DNA from: Petrotoga sp. UBA5851
GTDB lineage: Bacteria; Thermotogota; Thermotogae; Petrotogales; Petrotogaceae
DNA: 23,629 nucleotides
Assembly (NCBI GenBank): GCA_002431635.1
Contig: DJGH01000059.1
Coordinates: 1-23,629, forward strand
Direction: 5' to 3'
Shown here: positions 15,372 through 23,629 of the stretch, piece after piece
How the letters are laid out: each line of letters opens with the position of its first letter
Position numbering within the stretch: position 1 is the stretch's first letter
Notes under the pieces: model-generated
What the model saw: only the letters and a program-made list of their open reading frames with translations
What the model was told of the DNA's origin: nothing
Databases searched by the model: none
Program-made: the position numbers and the translations under genes

Positions 15372-18274
15372 TAAGATACATACTGTTCATTCCTCTTTTA
15401 GTTATTGTTTTTGCACTTTTTTCGATGCTCAGAAATAAAGTGCTTGCCAAAATGTCTTTTAAAAATATCTTCAGAAAGAAGAAGCAGGCTTTTCTCATGA
15501 TAATGGGCTCTATGATAGGTACAGCCTTCATTGTGGGAGCAATGGGACTGAATGATTCTTTCAACAGTTATGTGTACAACTATGTAGACAGCAATCTTGG
15601 TGAAATAGACGAAGTGATAAGCTCTGCGGAAGGATTTTCTCTTGAGGAGGCTGATTCTTTTATTTCTTCTCTTTCAGAACAGTCACTCACAGACGGCCAC
15701 ATACTTTCTTGCATGAGCAACTATGCGGTTGGTAAAAAAGGCAGCATCCGCACCCTTAACATAGCAAAGGTAACCCAGGCAACCATTATAGGATTTGACT
15801 ATGAAGCTGCCCAAAGTTTTGGAACAGATAAACCAGAAGTTCCTCAAAAACTTTACGATATCTCAGGAATGCAGGCTTTAATCACCAAGGATCTTGCAGA
15901 AAAACTGGATGTGAAAAAAGGTGACAGCATAGAGCTTTTGGATTCATCAAATCCACTTTACATACTTCTTCCACCGACTTTTACAGTTGTAGATGTTCTT
16001 TCGGAAAAAGGTCTTTTTAACTATCGGGAGGAAGGCGGTTTTATTTCTGGCGCCATATTTGTGAGTCTTCCGACAGCCAGGAGATTTGCCAAACTAGACG
16101 ATGGTTACTTTTCTCATATAATCATTTCCAACACCGGCGACAGTCTTAAGGGTGAAAGACTTTCCGATAGAATAAGACAGGTGGCTGAAAAGTTTTCTAC
16201 TTCCTTGCCTGGAAAAAATACTACCCAGCGCTACCTGAAAAGCGAGCAGCTAGGGGCTGTAACCGGAAACGGCATATCATTAGTATTCATAATACTGAGT
16301 TCCTTTGCCATAATTGCTGGTGCAGTTCTTATAACAAATATGTACGATATGCTCGTGCAGGAAAGGAAAAGCGAGCTTGGAATAATGCGGGCCATCGGTT
16401 TTACACGAAGTTGGATAAGAAAGGTAATGTTTTATGAAGGATTCTTCTACTCATTGTTTTCTCTTCCGGTTGGCATTGCTTTCGGAACCTTGGTTTCCCT
16501 TTTCACATTTTCAAAAGTGAACGTTCTGGGAGATCAGTTTTCCACTTTTGAATTCACCTCCGGTTCCATTCCTGTAATGAGTTCTTACAGCATCTCCCTG
16601 GAATCAATGATAACGGGCGGTATTTTAGGTATGATGATACCTTTGCTGATAATAGTCTTGGGTTCTTCAAAAATCAGCAGACTTAATATTTCAGACTCTA
16701 TACGAAATATAAGTGATTCCCATGAAAAACAGAAGAAACTCGAATTTTTCCTTTGGTTTGTGCTGATAATAAGTATACCTTTCATCTTTTTCAAAAATCC
16801 ATCGATAAGGTACGCAGCCGTTTCAGTACTTATTCTTATGCTTCCATATACGGCTCTTAAAAAAATTTCAAAATACTCTCTTAATATTTCGGTACTATCG
16901 GTTATAACCTTTACTCTGGCCTTTAGAAGCGAAGGGATTATTTTGGCAGGACTTAAGGCACTTATAGTCCTTATTGCGGTTATTCTGCTGTTTGTTTATA
17001 ATTTTAAACCTCTGGAAAAAATTATCACTTTCTTCATAAAGCTGATAACCAGGAAATCTACCAAGGCTACTCCGATAATGCGAATAGCTTTTTCATATCC
17101 ATCCTTTAATAAAAAAAGAACATCTCTTACCACCGTACTTTACGGCATGGTTATTTTTGTAATAGTTATCATCACCATAATACCCTATTCTCAGACTCAG
17201 AGACTTGCGAAAAGCCGTAATGAACTTTTGGGAGGAAATGACGGTTTCGTCATAAGTCTTCCATTTCTCCCTTCACGCAACCGTCCCGATGTTTCAAAAA
17301 TTTCAGCAACACAGGGAATATCTGATGTATCACAGTTCGGATTCGTAATGACACAGGACAGTGAGGGCGAAAGCTATCCGCTTATTTTACTATCAGACGA
17401 ACTAATCGACAGTTCTCACATAGATTCAAAGTTCAGCAGTATCAGCAGCGAGTTCAAAGGACTTTCCGAACGTGAGGTCTGGAATCTTTTAAAGACTCAC
17501 AGCGATTATACTATAGTAAAGAGTCTGCCTGGTTCAAAATTAAAGGTTGATCAGAATATTTCCTTAAAGGTAAACGAATTTGATTTCAGCTCTGCTTCCC
17601 AGCTAAAACCATCTGAAACGGCACAAACAGTCAACCTTAGAGTAATAGCCATCGTTTCTCAGGCCAACAACTCACCTATAGTCGGTCCGGTGGTAAGTGA
17701 GAGATCTGTAACTGGAATGATAGAGCAAAGCAAGATAATAACAGGTTTTTTATTTAAAGTATCCGATTCTTCCAGAGAAACCTACAAAAATATTTCCAAC
17801 TCCTTCAAAATCAATGACTATCTTTTTATTTTTGTAGATGATATAATAGATTTTATAAGCAAGATTACTGCCGGAGCAGTAGATATTTTAAGCTCTTTCC
17901 TTTATTTTGGGCTTGTTGTGGGAATACTTGGCATATCTGTTACCACCATAAAATCTATCGAAGAACGGAGAAACGCTATAGGTATGCTTAAAAGCATAGG
18001 CTTTACATCTCGTATGATTTTCTGGTCTTTCTTTCTGGAAACAAGCTTTATAATAGTAATGGGAATTCTGATCGGCGTAATAGCCGGAAGTATTGCAAGC
18101 TACGAAATATATACCCAAATTCTGAAAGATTCTGCCCAGTACTTTATGATACCTTACTCAAAACTTTTGGGTATGTCTGCGGTATTTTACCTTATCTCCA
18201 TTATTTTCACTTATTTTCCGTGCAGGCAGGCTTCAAAGATATCACCTGCAGAGGCTATGCGTTATTACGAATAA
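15368..18274 (+). CDS. Large FtsX/MacB-type ABC transporter permease with two FtsX domains
   Basis: A 968-residue inner-membrane protein. An N-terminal helix (about 3-20) and a second at about 38-58 precede an extracytoplasmic MacB-like core. The first FtsX domain spans about 300-450, including RKSELGIMRAIGFTRSWIRKV. Four or so hydrophobic helices follow (about 455-555). A helix at about 595-615 leads into a second extracytoplasmic region, then a second FtsX domain (about 840-968) with IEERRNAIGMLKSIGFTSRM. The C-terminus is the family hallmark ISPAEAMRYYE. One chain therefore holds both halves that LolC and LolE supply separately, and would pair with two copies of the upstream ATPase. Such proteins include lipoprotein and lipid or peptide extruders; the exact cargo is unknown. 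Lnt begins 18 bases after the stop. Confidence 0.9.
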   Translation: MIRYILFIPLLVIVFALFSMLRNKVLAKMSFKNIFRKKKQAFLMIMGSMIGTAFIVGAMGLNDSFNSYVYNYVDSNLGEIDEVISSAEGFSLEEADSFISSLSEQSLTDGHILSCMSNYAVGKKGSIRTLNIAKVTQATIIGFDYEAAQSFGTDKPEVPQKLYDISGMQALITKDLAEKLDVKKGDSIELLDSSNPLYILLPPTFTVVDVLSEKGLFNYREEGGFISGAIFVSLPTARRFAKLDDGYFSHIIISNTGDSLKGERLSDRIRQVAEKFSTSLPGKNTTQRYLKSEQLGAVTGNGISLVFIILSSFAIIAGAVLITNMYDMLVQERKSELGIMRAIGFTRSWIRKVMFYEGFFYSLFSLPVGIAFGTLVSLFTFSKVNVLGDQFSTFEFTSGSIPVMSSYSISLESMITGGILGMMIPLLIIVLGSSKISRLNISDSIRNISDSHEKQKKLEFFLWFVLIISIPFIFFKNPSIRYAAVSVLILMLPYTALKKISKYSLNISVLSVITFTLAFRSEGIILAGLKALIVLIAVILLFVYNFKPLEKIITFFIKLITRKSTKATPIMRIAFSYPSFNKKRTSLTTVLYGMVIFVIVIITIIPYSQTQRLAKSRNELLGGNDGFVISLPFLPSRNRPDVSKISATQGISDVSQFGFVMTQDSEGESYPLILLSDELIDSSHIDSKFSSISSEFKGLSEREVWNLLKTHSDYTIVKSLPGSKLKVDQNISLKVNEFDFSSASQLKPSETAQTVNLRVIAIVSQANNSPIVGPVVSERSVTGMIEQSKIITGFLFKVSDSSRETYKNISNSFKINDYLFIFVDDIIDFISKITAGAVDILSSFLYFGLVVGILGISVTTIKSIEERRNAIGMLKSIGFTSRMIFWSFFLETSFIIVMGILIGVIAGSIASYEIYTQILKDSAQYFMIPYSKLLGMSAVFYLISIIFTYFPCRQASKISPAEAMRYYE

Positions 18275-18292
18275 ACTTACGGGAGTGGTATA

Positions 18293-19765
18293 ATGAGCTA
18301 TATTCTTACTCTTTTATCTGGGATTATGACCGGTCTGTCAATGCCGGGAAACCTTTTTTCTTTCATGATATGGGGATCGCTTGTTTTTTATCTTAAAGCC
18401 ATGGCATCCTCACAAAAAACTTTGCAGAGATTCCTGCATACTTTTATTTTTTCATTTTCAATGCTGTTTACTACATTCTGGTGGGAGATTCCGGTTCTTT
18501 CAAAAAATATCCCACAGGTTCTGGGAAAGTATCCGGCAATACTTGGTTTTTTTGGCTTTTTAGGCATGATACTTCTTATGTGCCTTCCATACTTTCTTAT
18601 ATGGCTTTTTTCTGAACTTTACCATAGAAAAAGCCGACGGTTCAATTACTGGTCACTGGTACTTTTCTATTCATTTTCCTATACCGCTGCCGAAGCATTA
18701 AGGGAGTTCGGAGATCTGGCTTTTACAGGCGGTGCCTTAGGATACGCTCTGTATGACCATACCGGGCTGCTTCAGATTGCAAGTGTTTTTGGATATCTTG
18801 GACTTAGCTTTTTAATTGTTTTTGTCAACAGTCTCATAGCTTTTGAAAAACCCAAAGAAGCACTGACAAAAATGCTCCTTATAATATGTACAGTATACGG
18901 TTTGAACTTTGCCATAGACCGTTTTGTGCCACTGCCCCAGCATACTCAAAGCATAAAGGTAGATGCCATACAGATGAATGTTCCACAGGAAGTAAAGTAT
19001 GGCTCAAATTCATGGACCAACTACTTTATGTTTCAGGATCTCATAAAATCATCGGCAGACAGCGGCAGTGATGTCATAGTACTTCCGGAGTCCGCTTTCA
19101 TGTCAGATATTAGCGACTCGGAAATAGCAACCGCCCTTTCAGCTGATATTGCTTTTACAAAAAAAGATGTGATAATGGGTTATCCGCGCATGTCACAGGA
19201 TAAGGACTATAACACTGTATGGCATTACGATTCCTCTGGAAATATAAAAGAGTACTATGATAAGGTTAAGCTTACTCCTTTTGCAGAGTTCCTTCCTTAC
19301 GAGGTTATATTCGGAAAAGCACAGGTTTTCAAACTCTTGCGGTTTTATACCGCCGGTAATACTTACAGTGTCTTTGATATAAACGGTAAAAAAATCGGTG
19401 CACAGATATGTTTTGAAACCTATTTCCCGGAAGTTTCCATGAATCAATCCCTAAAGGGTGCCCAAGCTCTCATAGTGATAACCAATGATGGATGGTTTGG
19501 AACTCATACAGCACTTATGCAGCATTTTTCACAAATTATATTCAGAGCAGTTGAAAACAGAAAGGAAGTACTCCAGGTAGCTAACACCGGTATTACAGGA
19601 AAGGTAGACTCTTGCGGAAGAATTATAAAAACTCTTAATCCATCACAAGTAAGCAAGGTTCAGTTCGAACTTAACCTCAATGAGAAAAAAACTTTTTTTC
19701 AATCCTTTGCACTTTTACTCAAAATACTTCTGTTTATAATTTGTCTTGTACTTGCCATAGTATAG
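18293..19765 (+). CDS. lnt: Apolipoprotein N-acyltransferase
   Basis: A 490-residue inner-membrane enzyme that adds the third acyl chain to the N-terminal Cys of lipoproteins, using phospholipid as donor. The N-terminal half (1-210) has about seven membrane helices, with GDLAFTGGALGYALYDH matching the family region before the catalytic domain. The periplasmic nitrilase-type domain (about 222-455) has the triad Glu266 (VIVLPESAF), Lys326 (YYDKVKLTPFAEFLP, with the second essential Glu332) and Cys373 (QICFETYFP), followed by ITNDGWFG. A final membrane helix closes the chain (about 470-490). GGGAGTGG precedes the ATG. It is the third gene of the ABC transporter operon and is followed by a terminator. 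Together with the lipobox protein in this window it shows a triacyl-lipoprotein pathway, hence an outer membrane. Confidence 0.96.
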   Translation: MSYILTLLSGIMTGLSMPGNLFSFMIWGSLVFYLKAMASSQKTLQRFLHTFIFSFSMLFTTFWWEIPVLSKNIPQVLGKYPAILGFFGFLGMILLMCLPYFLIWLFSELYHRKSRRFNYWSLVLFYSFSYTAAEALREFGDLAFTGGALGYALYDHTGLLQIASVFGYLGLSFLIVFVNSLIAFEKPKEALTKMLLIICTVYGLNFAIDRFVPLPQHTQSIKVDAIQMNVPQEVKYGSNSWTNYFMFQDLIKSSADSGSDVIVLPESAFMSDISDSEIATALSADIAFTKKDVIMGYPRMSQDKDYNTVWHYDSSGNIKEYYDKVKLTPFAEFLPYEVIFGKAQVFKLLRFYTAGNTYSVFDINGKKIGAQICFETYFPEVSMNQSLKGAQALIVITNDGWFGTHTALMQHFSQIIFRAVENRKEVLQVANTGITGKVDSCGRIIKTLNPSQVSKVQFELNLNEKKTFFQSFALLLKILLFIICLVLAIV

Positions 19766-19775
19766 TATAAATTCA

Positions 19776-19810
19776 AAACGTCCGGCTAATAATTTGCCGG
19801 ACGTTTGTTT
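19776..19810 (+). terminator. Bidirectional terminator between lnt and the lytic transglycosylase gene
   Basis: An 11-bp perfect stem, AAACGTCCGGC (19776-19786) with GCCGGACGTTT (19796-19806), has a nine-base loop and is followed by GTTT on the plus strand. On the minus strand it is followed by TGAATTT, just after the transglycosylase stop (19809). It separates the two converging operons. Confidence 0.9.
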
Positions 19811-20909
19811 ATTTAAAAAATCCTGAGTACCCATCTTTTCTCTTTATTACCTTTTCAATATAATCTTGGGTTTCCTTGGCTGCATTAGTTTTTATATAAT
19901 TATATACATACTCGGATGATACAGAGTTTATATCAACATTTTTAAAAAGGGTTTTAATAGCTGTCGGTCCCATGTTGTAGCTTGCGATAACCAGATACTC
20001 CTTCTTGACCTCATTGCTTATGGCAGGAAAGTACAGGGAAGAAATGGCCTTAAGATATGCAGAACCGTACTTTATATTTACAGAAGGATCAAAAAGTTCT
20101 TCTTGGGTGAGAAGCTTTTTTTCCTTGTGAACGTAGTAATATCCATCGGCAGCACCGTACTTAGGAATCAACTGCATGAGTCCAAACGCACCAGAAGCAC
20201 TTTGTGCTCTGGGATTAAAAGATGATTCCGTATGAACAACGGCTATGACAAGCTCTGCAGGAAGTTGCAAAACCTTTGCAATACCTTGGATAAGACTTTT
20301 ATATTTCTGTGCATTGCGCTTGGCATAATCATCTACAAGGGGAACCTTTACCGTGTATATCATCTTTCCGTCACTCTGCTGGGAAACAGTTGGATTTAAA
20401 ATCCCCTTTTCTGCCTGGCTTTTTTCTACATCACCTTCTAGTATGGGCTTTCCGGTATAGTCATCTTTTTCTTCAAGAATTGCATTCATCTGTTTTTTTA
20501 TGTTTTCCTGAGCCACCTTTTTTCCTTCTTCTTTAGTAACAATGGTCTTTACTTCTATAAAACCACCCTTTTCCTCATCAAAGCTTACCCTGCTGTAAGT
20601 TTTATAGTCCTGAGAAAAACTTCCCCACTCTTTTGTGGAAAAGGTTATAAACTTTCCCCATGCTTCCTTTACCTTTTTATTGTGCTCCTCCATCCTTTTC
20701 TGGTACTCAAGCTCGTACTTTTCAACCTGCTCTTTGAAATATTTTTCGGCATTTGAAAGTATATTTTGTTGTGCCTGAGTCTGATTATTCATAAGACTCT
20801 CCATCTGCTTTTTCTGCTGTTCATACAGAATATCTGCCGATGTCTGGGGCTGGGCTGAAAGCAAAACCGAAATATATGCGATGAAAACAAAAAAAATCAT
20901 CTTCTTCAT
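19809..20909 (-). CDS. MltC-like lytic murein transglycosylase
   Basis: A 366-residue exported protein. A signal peptide (MKKMIFFVFIAYISVLLSA, then QPQTS) is followed by a long charged coiled coil (about 30-95, rich in Gln, Glu and Lys), then a middle domain (about 95-195) that resembles the N-terminal region of MltC. A C-terminal SLT domain carries the catalytic Glu228 in VVHTESSFNPRAQSASGAFG, followed by LMQLIPKYG, INIKYGSAYL-type and SYNMGP motifs. It would cleave peptidoglycan between MurNAc and GlcNAc, forming 1,6-anhydro ends. The signal peptide has no lipobox Cys, so unlike E. coli MltC it should be soluble in the periplasm. AAAGGAG lies before the ATG, 12 bases after the stop of the PAS histidine kinase, so it is the last gene of that operon. 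Confidence 0.9.
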   Translation of the reverse strand: MKKMIFFVFIAYISVLLSAQPQTSADILYEQQKKQMESLMNNQTQAQQNILSNAEKYFKEQVEKYELEYQKRMEEHNKKVKEAWGKFITFSTKEWGSFSQDYKTYSRVSFDEEKGGFIEVKTIVTKEEGKKVAQENIKKQMNAILEEKDDYTGKPILEGDVEKSQAEKGILNPTVSQQSDGKMIYTVKVPLVDDYAKRNAQKYKSLIQGIAKVLQLPAELVIAVVHTESSFNPRAQSASGAFGLMQLIPKYGAADGYYYVHKEKKLLTQEELFDPSVNIKYGSAYLKAISSLYFPAISNEVKKEYLVIASYNMGPTAIKTLFKNVDINSVSSEYVYNYIKTNAAKETQDYIEKVIKRKDGYSGFFK

Positions 20910-20921
20910 AATTTATCTCCT

Positions 20922-22448
20922 TTAATCTTTATACTTGAACTTCAGTATAAAATAAAATCTGCTCCCTTTTCCCGGAAAACTATCCACTTTTATTTCACTT
21001 CCAAATGCCTGAATAATTCTTTGGGATATTGCCAGACCCAGGCCTGTTCCCCCGTACTTTTTCCCCGGTGTAGAATCAATTTGACTGAACGGCCTAAAAA
21101 GCTTATGCATATCCTCCTGTTTTATTCCTATTCCGCTGTCTTTTACGGAAAAACTTATTTCACATGCTCCATCCGTTTTAGAAATCATAGAAAGACTTAC
21201 TTCAACTTTTCCGTTTCTGCAAAATTTCACTGCATTTCCAATAAGATTGGAAATAACCTGTCTGTACCTTTCTTTGTCCACAAAAATACTGCGCGGTATG
21301 CTGCTGTCCGTTTCCAAAACAAAGTTGTTTCCGGATGATAAGCAAACAGGAAGGAAAAACTCATATATCCTGCTCATGTATGCTCTTATATCTGTCATCT
21401 CTTCACAAATACTCATTGCGGACGAATCCAGCCGTGAAAAATCTATTATGTCATTAAGAATCCTAAGAAGACTAAACGAAGAATCTTGAATTATATTAAC
21501 ATACTCTCTCTGGCTGTCATTCAGCTCCGACTCGCAAAGCAGATCAAGAAACCCCATTATGCCGTTCATAGGATTTCTAAGCTCGTGGCTCATATTAGCG
21601 ATAAAAATATTTTTTGCTCTCCATGCCGCCTCCGCTTCTTCTTTGGCCTTGATAAGCTCTCTGTGCATAATAACTTTTTCTGTTATATCAAGAGCAAGAA
21701 CAGCAAAATAATATTTTTTTGGAGAAAAGGCAATTACATCGAAGTACTTTTTTAAATCGGAAGAGAAGTTGTTTATACGCATGGTTTCACCTTCCAGGGC
21801 GACCTTGGCGTATGTATCTATCCAGTACTGTTCGACATTGGGAAGAATTTGGCGTACAGTTTTACCAGTTATATCAGCGCTTTTCAATCCCATTATCTTT
21901 TCAAAAGAAGGATTGACCTGCAAAAACCTGTAATCATAAGCTTTGCCATGCTCGTTTAAGATAATCTCATGCAATGCCAGACCCTCGGTCATGGAATCAA
22001 AGACCAGCTTAAGCATCTGTTTCTCAGTATCCATACTCTCCTGCCCAACATATATGTCAGACAGGTTATGAATCTCAACAAGCTGCCCGTTAAGTTCCTG
22101 CGAAAAAACTGCCCGTGAAACCATAATTTGGGCTTTGAAAACCCCTTTTTTTGAAGTTTTGTAAAAGCATTCATTCTTAACAGCTTCAAAACTATAAACT
22201 AAATCAAATACCGTCCTGTCCTCACCGAACCGGATAGATGACTTTTTAAATCTATAATTTGGATCTTCCCAAAAATACAGGTCTGAAATATTTTCTTCAT
22301 TGGAAAATCCAAAAAGTTCAAAGGCAGTACGGTTTAAGCAGCCTACTCTTCCGTTCTGACAGATAAAGAGCATTGGAGTCGCACACAGACTGAAAAAAGT
22401 CTCAAAGTACCTGTCGTATCTTTTCTCCAAAAAGCTTATATACCCCAT
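20922..22448 (-). CDS. PAS-domain sensor histidine kinase (no receiver)
   Basis: A 508-residue soluble histidine kinase. Two PAS-like sensory regions (about 13-125 and 140-255; the second reads FDSMTEGLALHEIIL to FAVLALDITEKV) are followed by a short coiled coil, HisKA with the phosphorylated His288 in NMSHELRNPMNGIMGF, and an HATPase with NLIGNAVKFCRNG, KDSGIGI and GGTGLGLAISQRI. It ends there with no receiver domain, and no membrane segment is seen, so it probably senses a cytoplasmic signal. The frame is open back to a TTG at 22466, but CGGAGG lies four to five bases before ATG 22448, which fixes the start. The partner response regulator is not in the window. It sits between a cyclic-nucleotide-binding protein gene (48 bases upstream) and the lytic transglycosylase gene (12 bases downstream). 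Confidence 0.93.
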   Translation of the reverse strand: MGYISFLEKRYDRYFETFFSLCATPMLFICQNGRVGCLNRTAFELFGFSNEENISDLYFWEDPNYRFKKSSIRFGEDRTVFDLVYSFEAVKNECFYKTSKKGVFKAQIMVSRAVFSQELNGQLVEIHNLSDIYVGQESMDTEKQMLKLVFDSMTEGLALHEIILNEHGKAYDYRFLQVNPSFEKIMGLKSADITGKTVRQILPNVEQYWIDTYAKVALEGETMRINNFSSDLKKYFDVIAFSPKKYYFAVLALDITEKVIMHRELIKAKEEAEAAWRAKNIFIANMSHELRNPMNGIMGFLDLLCESELNDSQREYVNIIQDSSFSLLRILNDIIDFSRLDSSAMSICEEMTDIRAYMSRIYEFFLPVCLSSGNNFVLETDSSIPRSIFVDKERYRQVISNLIGNAVKFCRNGKVEVSLSMISKTDGACEISFSVKDSGIGIKQEDMHKLFRPFSQIDSTPGKKYGGTGLGLAISQRIIQAFGSEIKVDSFPGKGSRFYFILKFKYKD

Positions 22449-22496
22449 AAAACCTCCGGTATTCAAAGGCAGCAGCCTTCAATTTGACAACTGGAG

Positions 22497-23629
22497 CTAA
22501 TGACTTTCATGAGTCAGGATTCCGTCTTCACCGAAGAAGTATCCGGAACCTTTCATATACTTTTCTGTTTCGAATAAAGACGCATTGGAGATACTTGAGA
22601 ACTCTGCTTTGTTTATACCTGCTTTTATAAACTTTTCCCCAAAAAACTTCAACAGTGAGGGAATACGCTCCCCAAGGGGAGTCATCTCTCTGCTCCGACT
22701 TATAATATAGTTCTTTCTTATGCGGTGAAGCTGGTTCTTAATAAGCCTGATTCCAAAATCACAGCTTGAATCTATCGTGTTCCTAACGGTAGAACTGCTT
22801 AGCACCAGTATATCACAAGGATACTCACAGTAAACCATTGCCTGTCTGGGAAGTTCTGAAATCAGTGAAGACTCACCGAATACTTCGCCTTCGTCTATAG
22901 TTGAAAAAAACGAAGCCTCTTTTCCCGGAAATCTCGATACTTTCAGACCTCCGTGCAGAAGCATAAAACAGTTCCCGTCACACTTCTCACCCTCGGCAAT
23001 TATAATGCTGCGTCCCGGAAAGTGCATATAGTTCTTACCATAAAGATCCATTATAAATTTTTTTTCTCTTTTAAGACAGTATTCAAGATACTCGCGACCA
23101 AACCCTTCTGTACCTGAAACAAACTTTTCTTTCATCATTTCCGATGCTTTTGCATAATCAATGTGGGAAAGGATTATCGCTTTCCAAAGCATTATCTCCT
23201 GTACATAGTCGGTCTGCATATCCATAGCCTGCATATTCAAAAGCTCATTGTAAGCTTCTTCGTAGCACATCATCCTGTATAACGACTTAACGTTAAGCAT
23301 TCTGCTAAAAACTTTGTTTTCATAGTAATTGGAGTATAAAGGATTGTTCTGCTTAAAAATTCTTACTGACTGTTCGCTGTCTGAAATTTCACAAAGTGCA
23401 GAGTTCATAAGGTTCAACCGTTGGGTAACAGAACAAAGCATATTAAAGAAGCTTACTCCCGACATGCAATCTCTGGACGAAACCTCAGAAAGCTCGTATC
23501 TAAGCAGTACGGTATCTTTTTTAACCACAACTCTTTCACACGATTCCAGACCCGCCAAAGCCCATTCACCCAAAGTTGAAGCACAAAGCGGAAACTCTTT
23601 GCCGTTAAAATTAATAACAGCATACCCTT
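22497..23629 (-). CDS. Cyclic-nucleotide-binding domain protein, N-terminus cut by window edge
   Basis: Partial gene: the frame is open through the last base, with no stop or credible start. A TTG near 23573 lies inside the sequence TLGEWALAGLESCERVVVKK, which itself looks like the end of a cNMP-binding beta-roll. Numbered from that TTG, a helical region (about 40-175, with CYEEAYNELLNMQ, possibly TPR-like) leads to a clear second cNMP domain (about 178-275): FMLLHGGLKVSRF, then the phosphate-binding cassette EVFGESSLISELPRQAMV with Glu234 and Arg243 conserved. The last 85 residues do not show a Crp-type helix-turn-helix, so it is probably a signalling adaptor that binds cAMP, cGMP or a related nucleotide and not a DNA-binding regulator. 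It heads the operon with the PAS kinase and transglycosylase, or continues one begun outside the window. Confidence 0.8.
   Translation of the reverse strand, partial: GYAVINFNGKEFPLCASTLGEWALAGLESCERVVVKKDTVLLRYELSEVSSRDCMSGVSFFNMLCSVTQRLNLMNSALCEISDSEQSVRIFKQNNPLYSNYYENKVFSRMLNVKSLYRMMCYEEAYNELLNMQAMDMQTDYVQEIMLWKAIILSHIDYAKASEMMKEKFVSGTEGFGREYLEYCLKREKKFIMDLYGKNYMHFPGRSIIIAEGEKCDGNCFMLLHGGLKVSRFPGKEASFFSTIDEGEVFGESSLISELPRQAMVYCEYPCDILVLSSSTVRNTIDSSCDFGIRLIKNQLHRIRKNYIISRSREMTPLGERIPSLLKFFGEKFIKAGINKAEFSSISNASLFETEKYMKGSGYFFGEDGILTHESH

Noticed and set aside
22449..22496. Imperfect hairpin between the cNMP gene and the PAS kinase gene
   Set aside because: The minus-strand stem TTGAAGGC with GCCTTTGAA needs two wobble pairs and has no T-run after it, so it is not a credible terminator and does not split the operon.

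Overview
The window looks like chromosomal DNA from a low-GC, AT-rich anaerobic bacterium with two membranes. Anaerobic metabolism is shown by a full-length single-chain pyruvate:ferredoxin oxidoreductase. An outer membrane is suggested by an apolipoprotein N-acyltransferase (Lnt), a lipobox lipoprotein, a small secreted protein ending in Phe like an outer-membrane barrel, and a MltC-like lytic transglycosylase. The mix of PAS and CHASE histidine kinases, cyclic-nucleotide-binding proteins and lipoprotein machinery would fit a spirochaete or a similar diderm, but the sequence alone does not settle the phylum.

Region by region: 1-233 is the trailer end of a type I-C-like CRISPR array (four identical repeats, three 35-nt spacers) that continues off the left edge; no cas gene is in the window. 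234-1391 is accessory, gene-poor DNA: a 41-codon ORF, a small gene broken by a frameshift at an A7 run, a good terminator, then apparently decayed sequence. 1392-4800 holds a neutral-ceramidase-like protein and a GH13 protein with GlgE-like motifs, both on the plus strand. 4884-8426 (minus) is the pyruvate:ferredoxin oxidoreductase. Divergent from it, 8713-12706 is a tightly overlapped three-gene operon: a nitrilase-fold protein that has lost its catalytic cysteine, a nitrilase-fold protein that keeps a plausible Glu-Lys-Cys triad, and a CHASE-domain hybrid histidine kinase. 12720-14253 (minus) encodes a small exported protein and a von Willebrand factor A lipoprotein. 14682-19765 (plus) is an operon of an ABC ATPase, a 968-residue double-FtsX permease and Lnt. 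19809-23629 (minus) is a cyclic-nucleotide-binding protein cut by the window edge, a PAS histidine kinase and the lytic transglycosylase.

Functionally, the right half is dominated by envelope biology (lipoprotein acylation, a LolD/MacB-type transporter, peptidoglycan cleavage) and by signalling. Each of the three convergent gene junctions at 4842-4872, 12689-12720 and 19776-19810 carries a strong hairpin that can terminate transcription from both sides. The most unusual element is the 8713-12706 operon, where an inactive and an active nitrilase-fold protein are translationally coupled to an extracytoplasmic-sensing hybrid kinase. I did not find a system that is certainly new; this operon is the best candidate.
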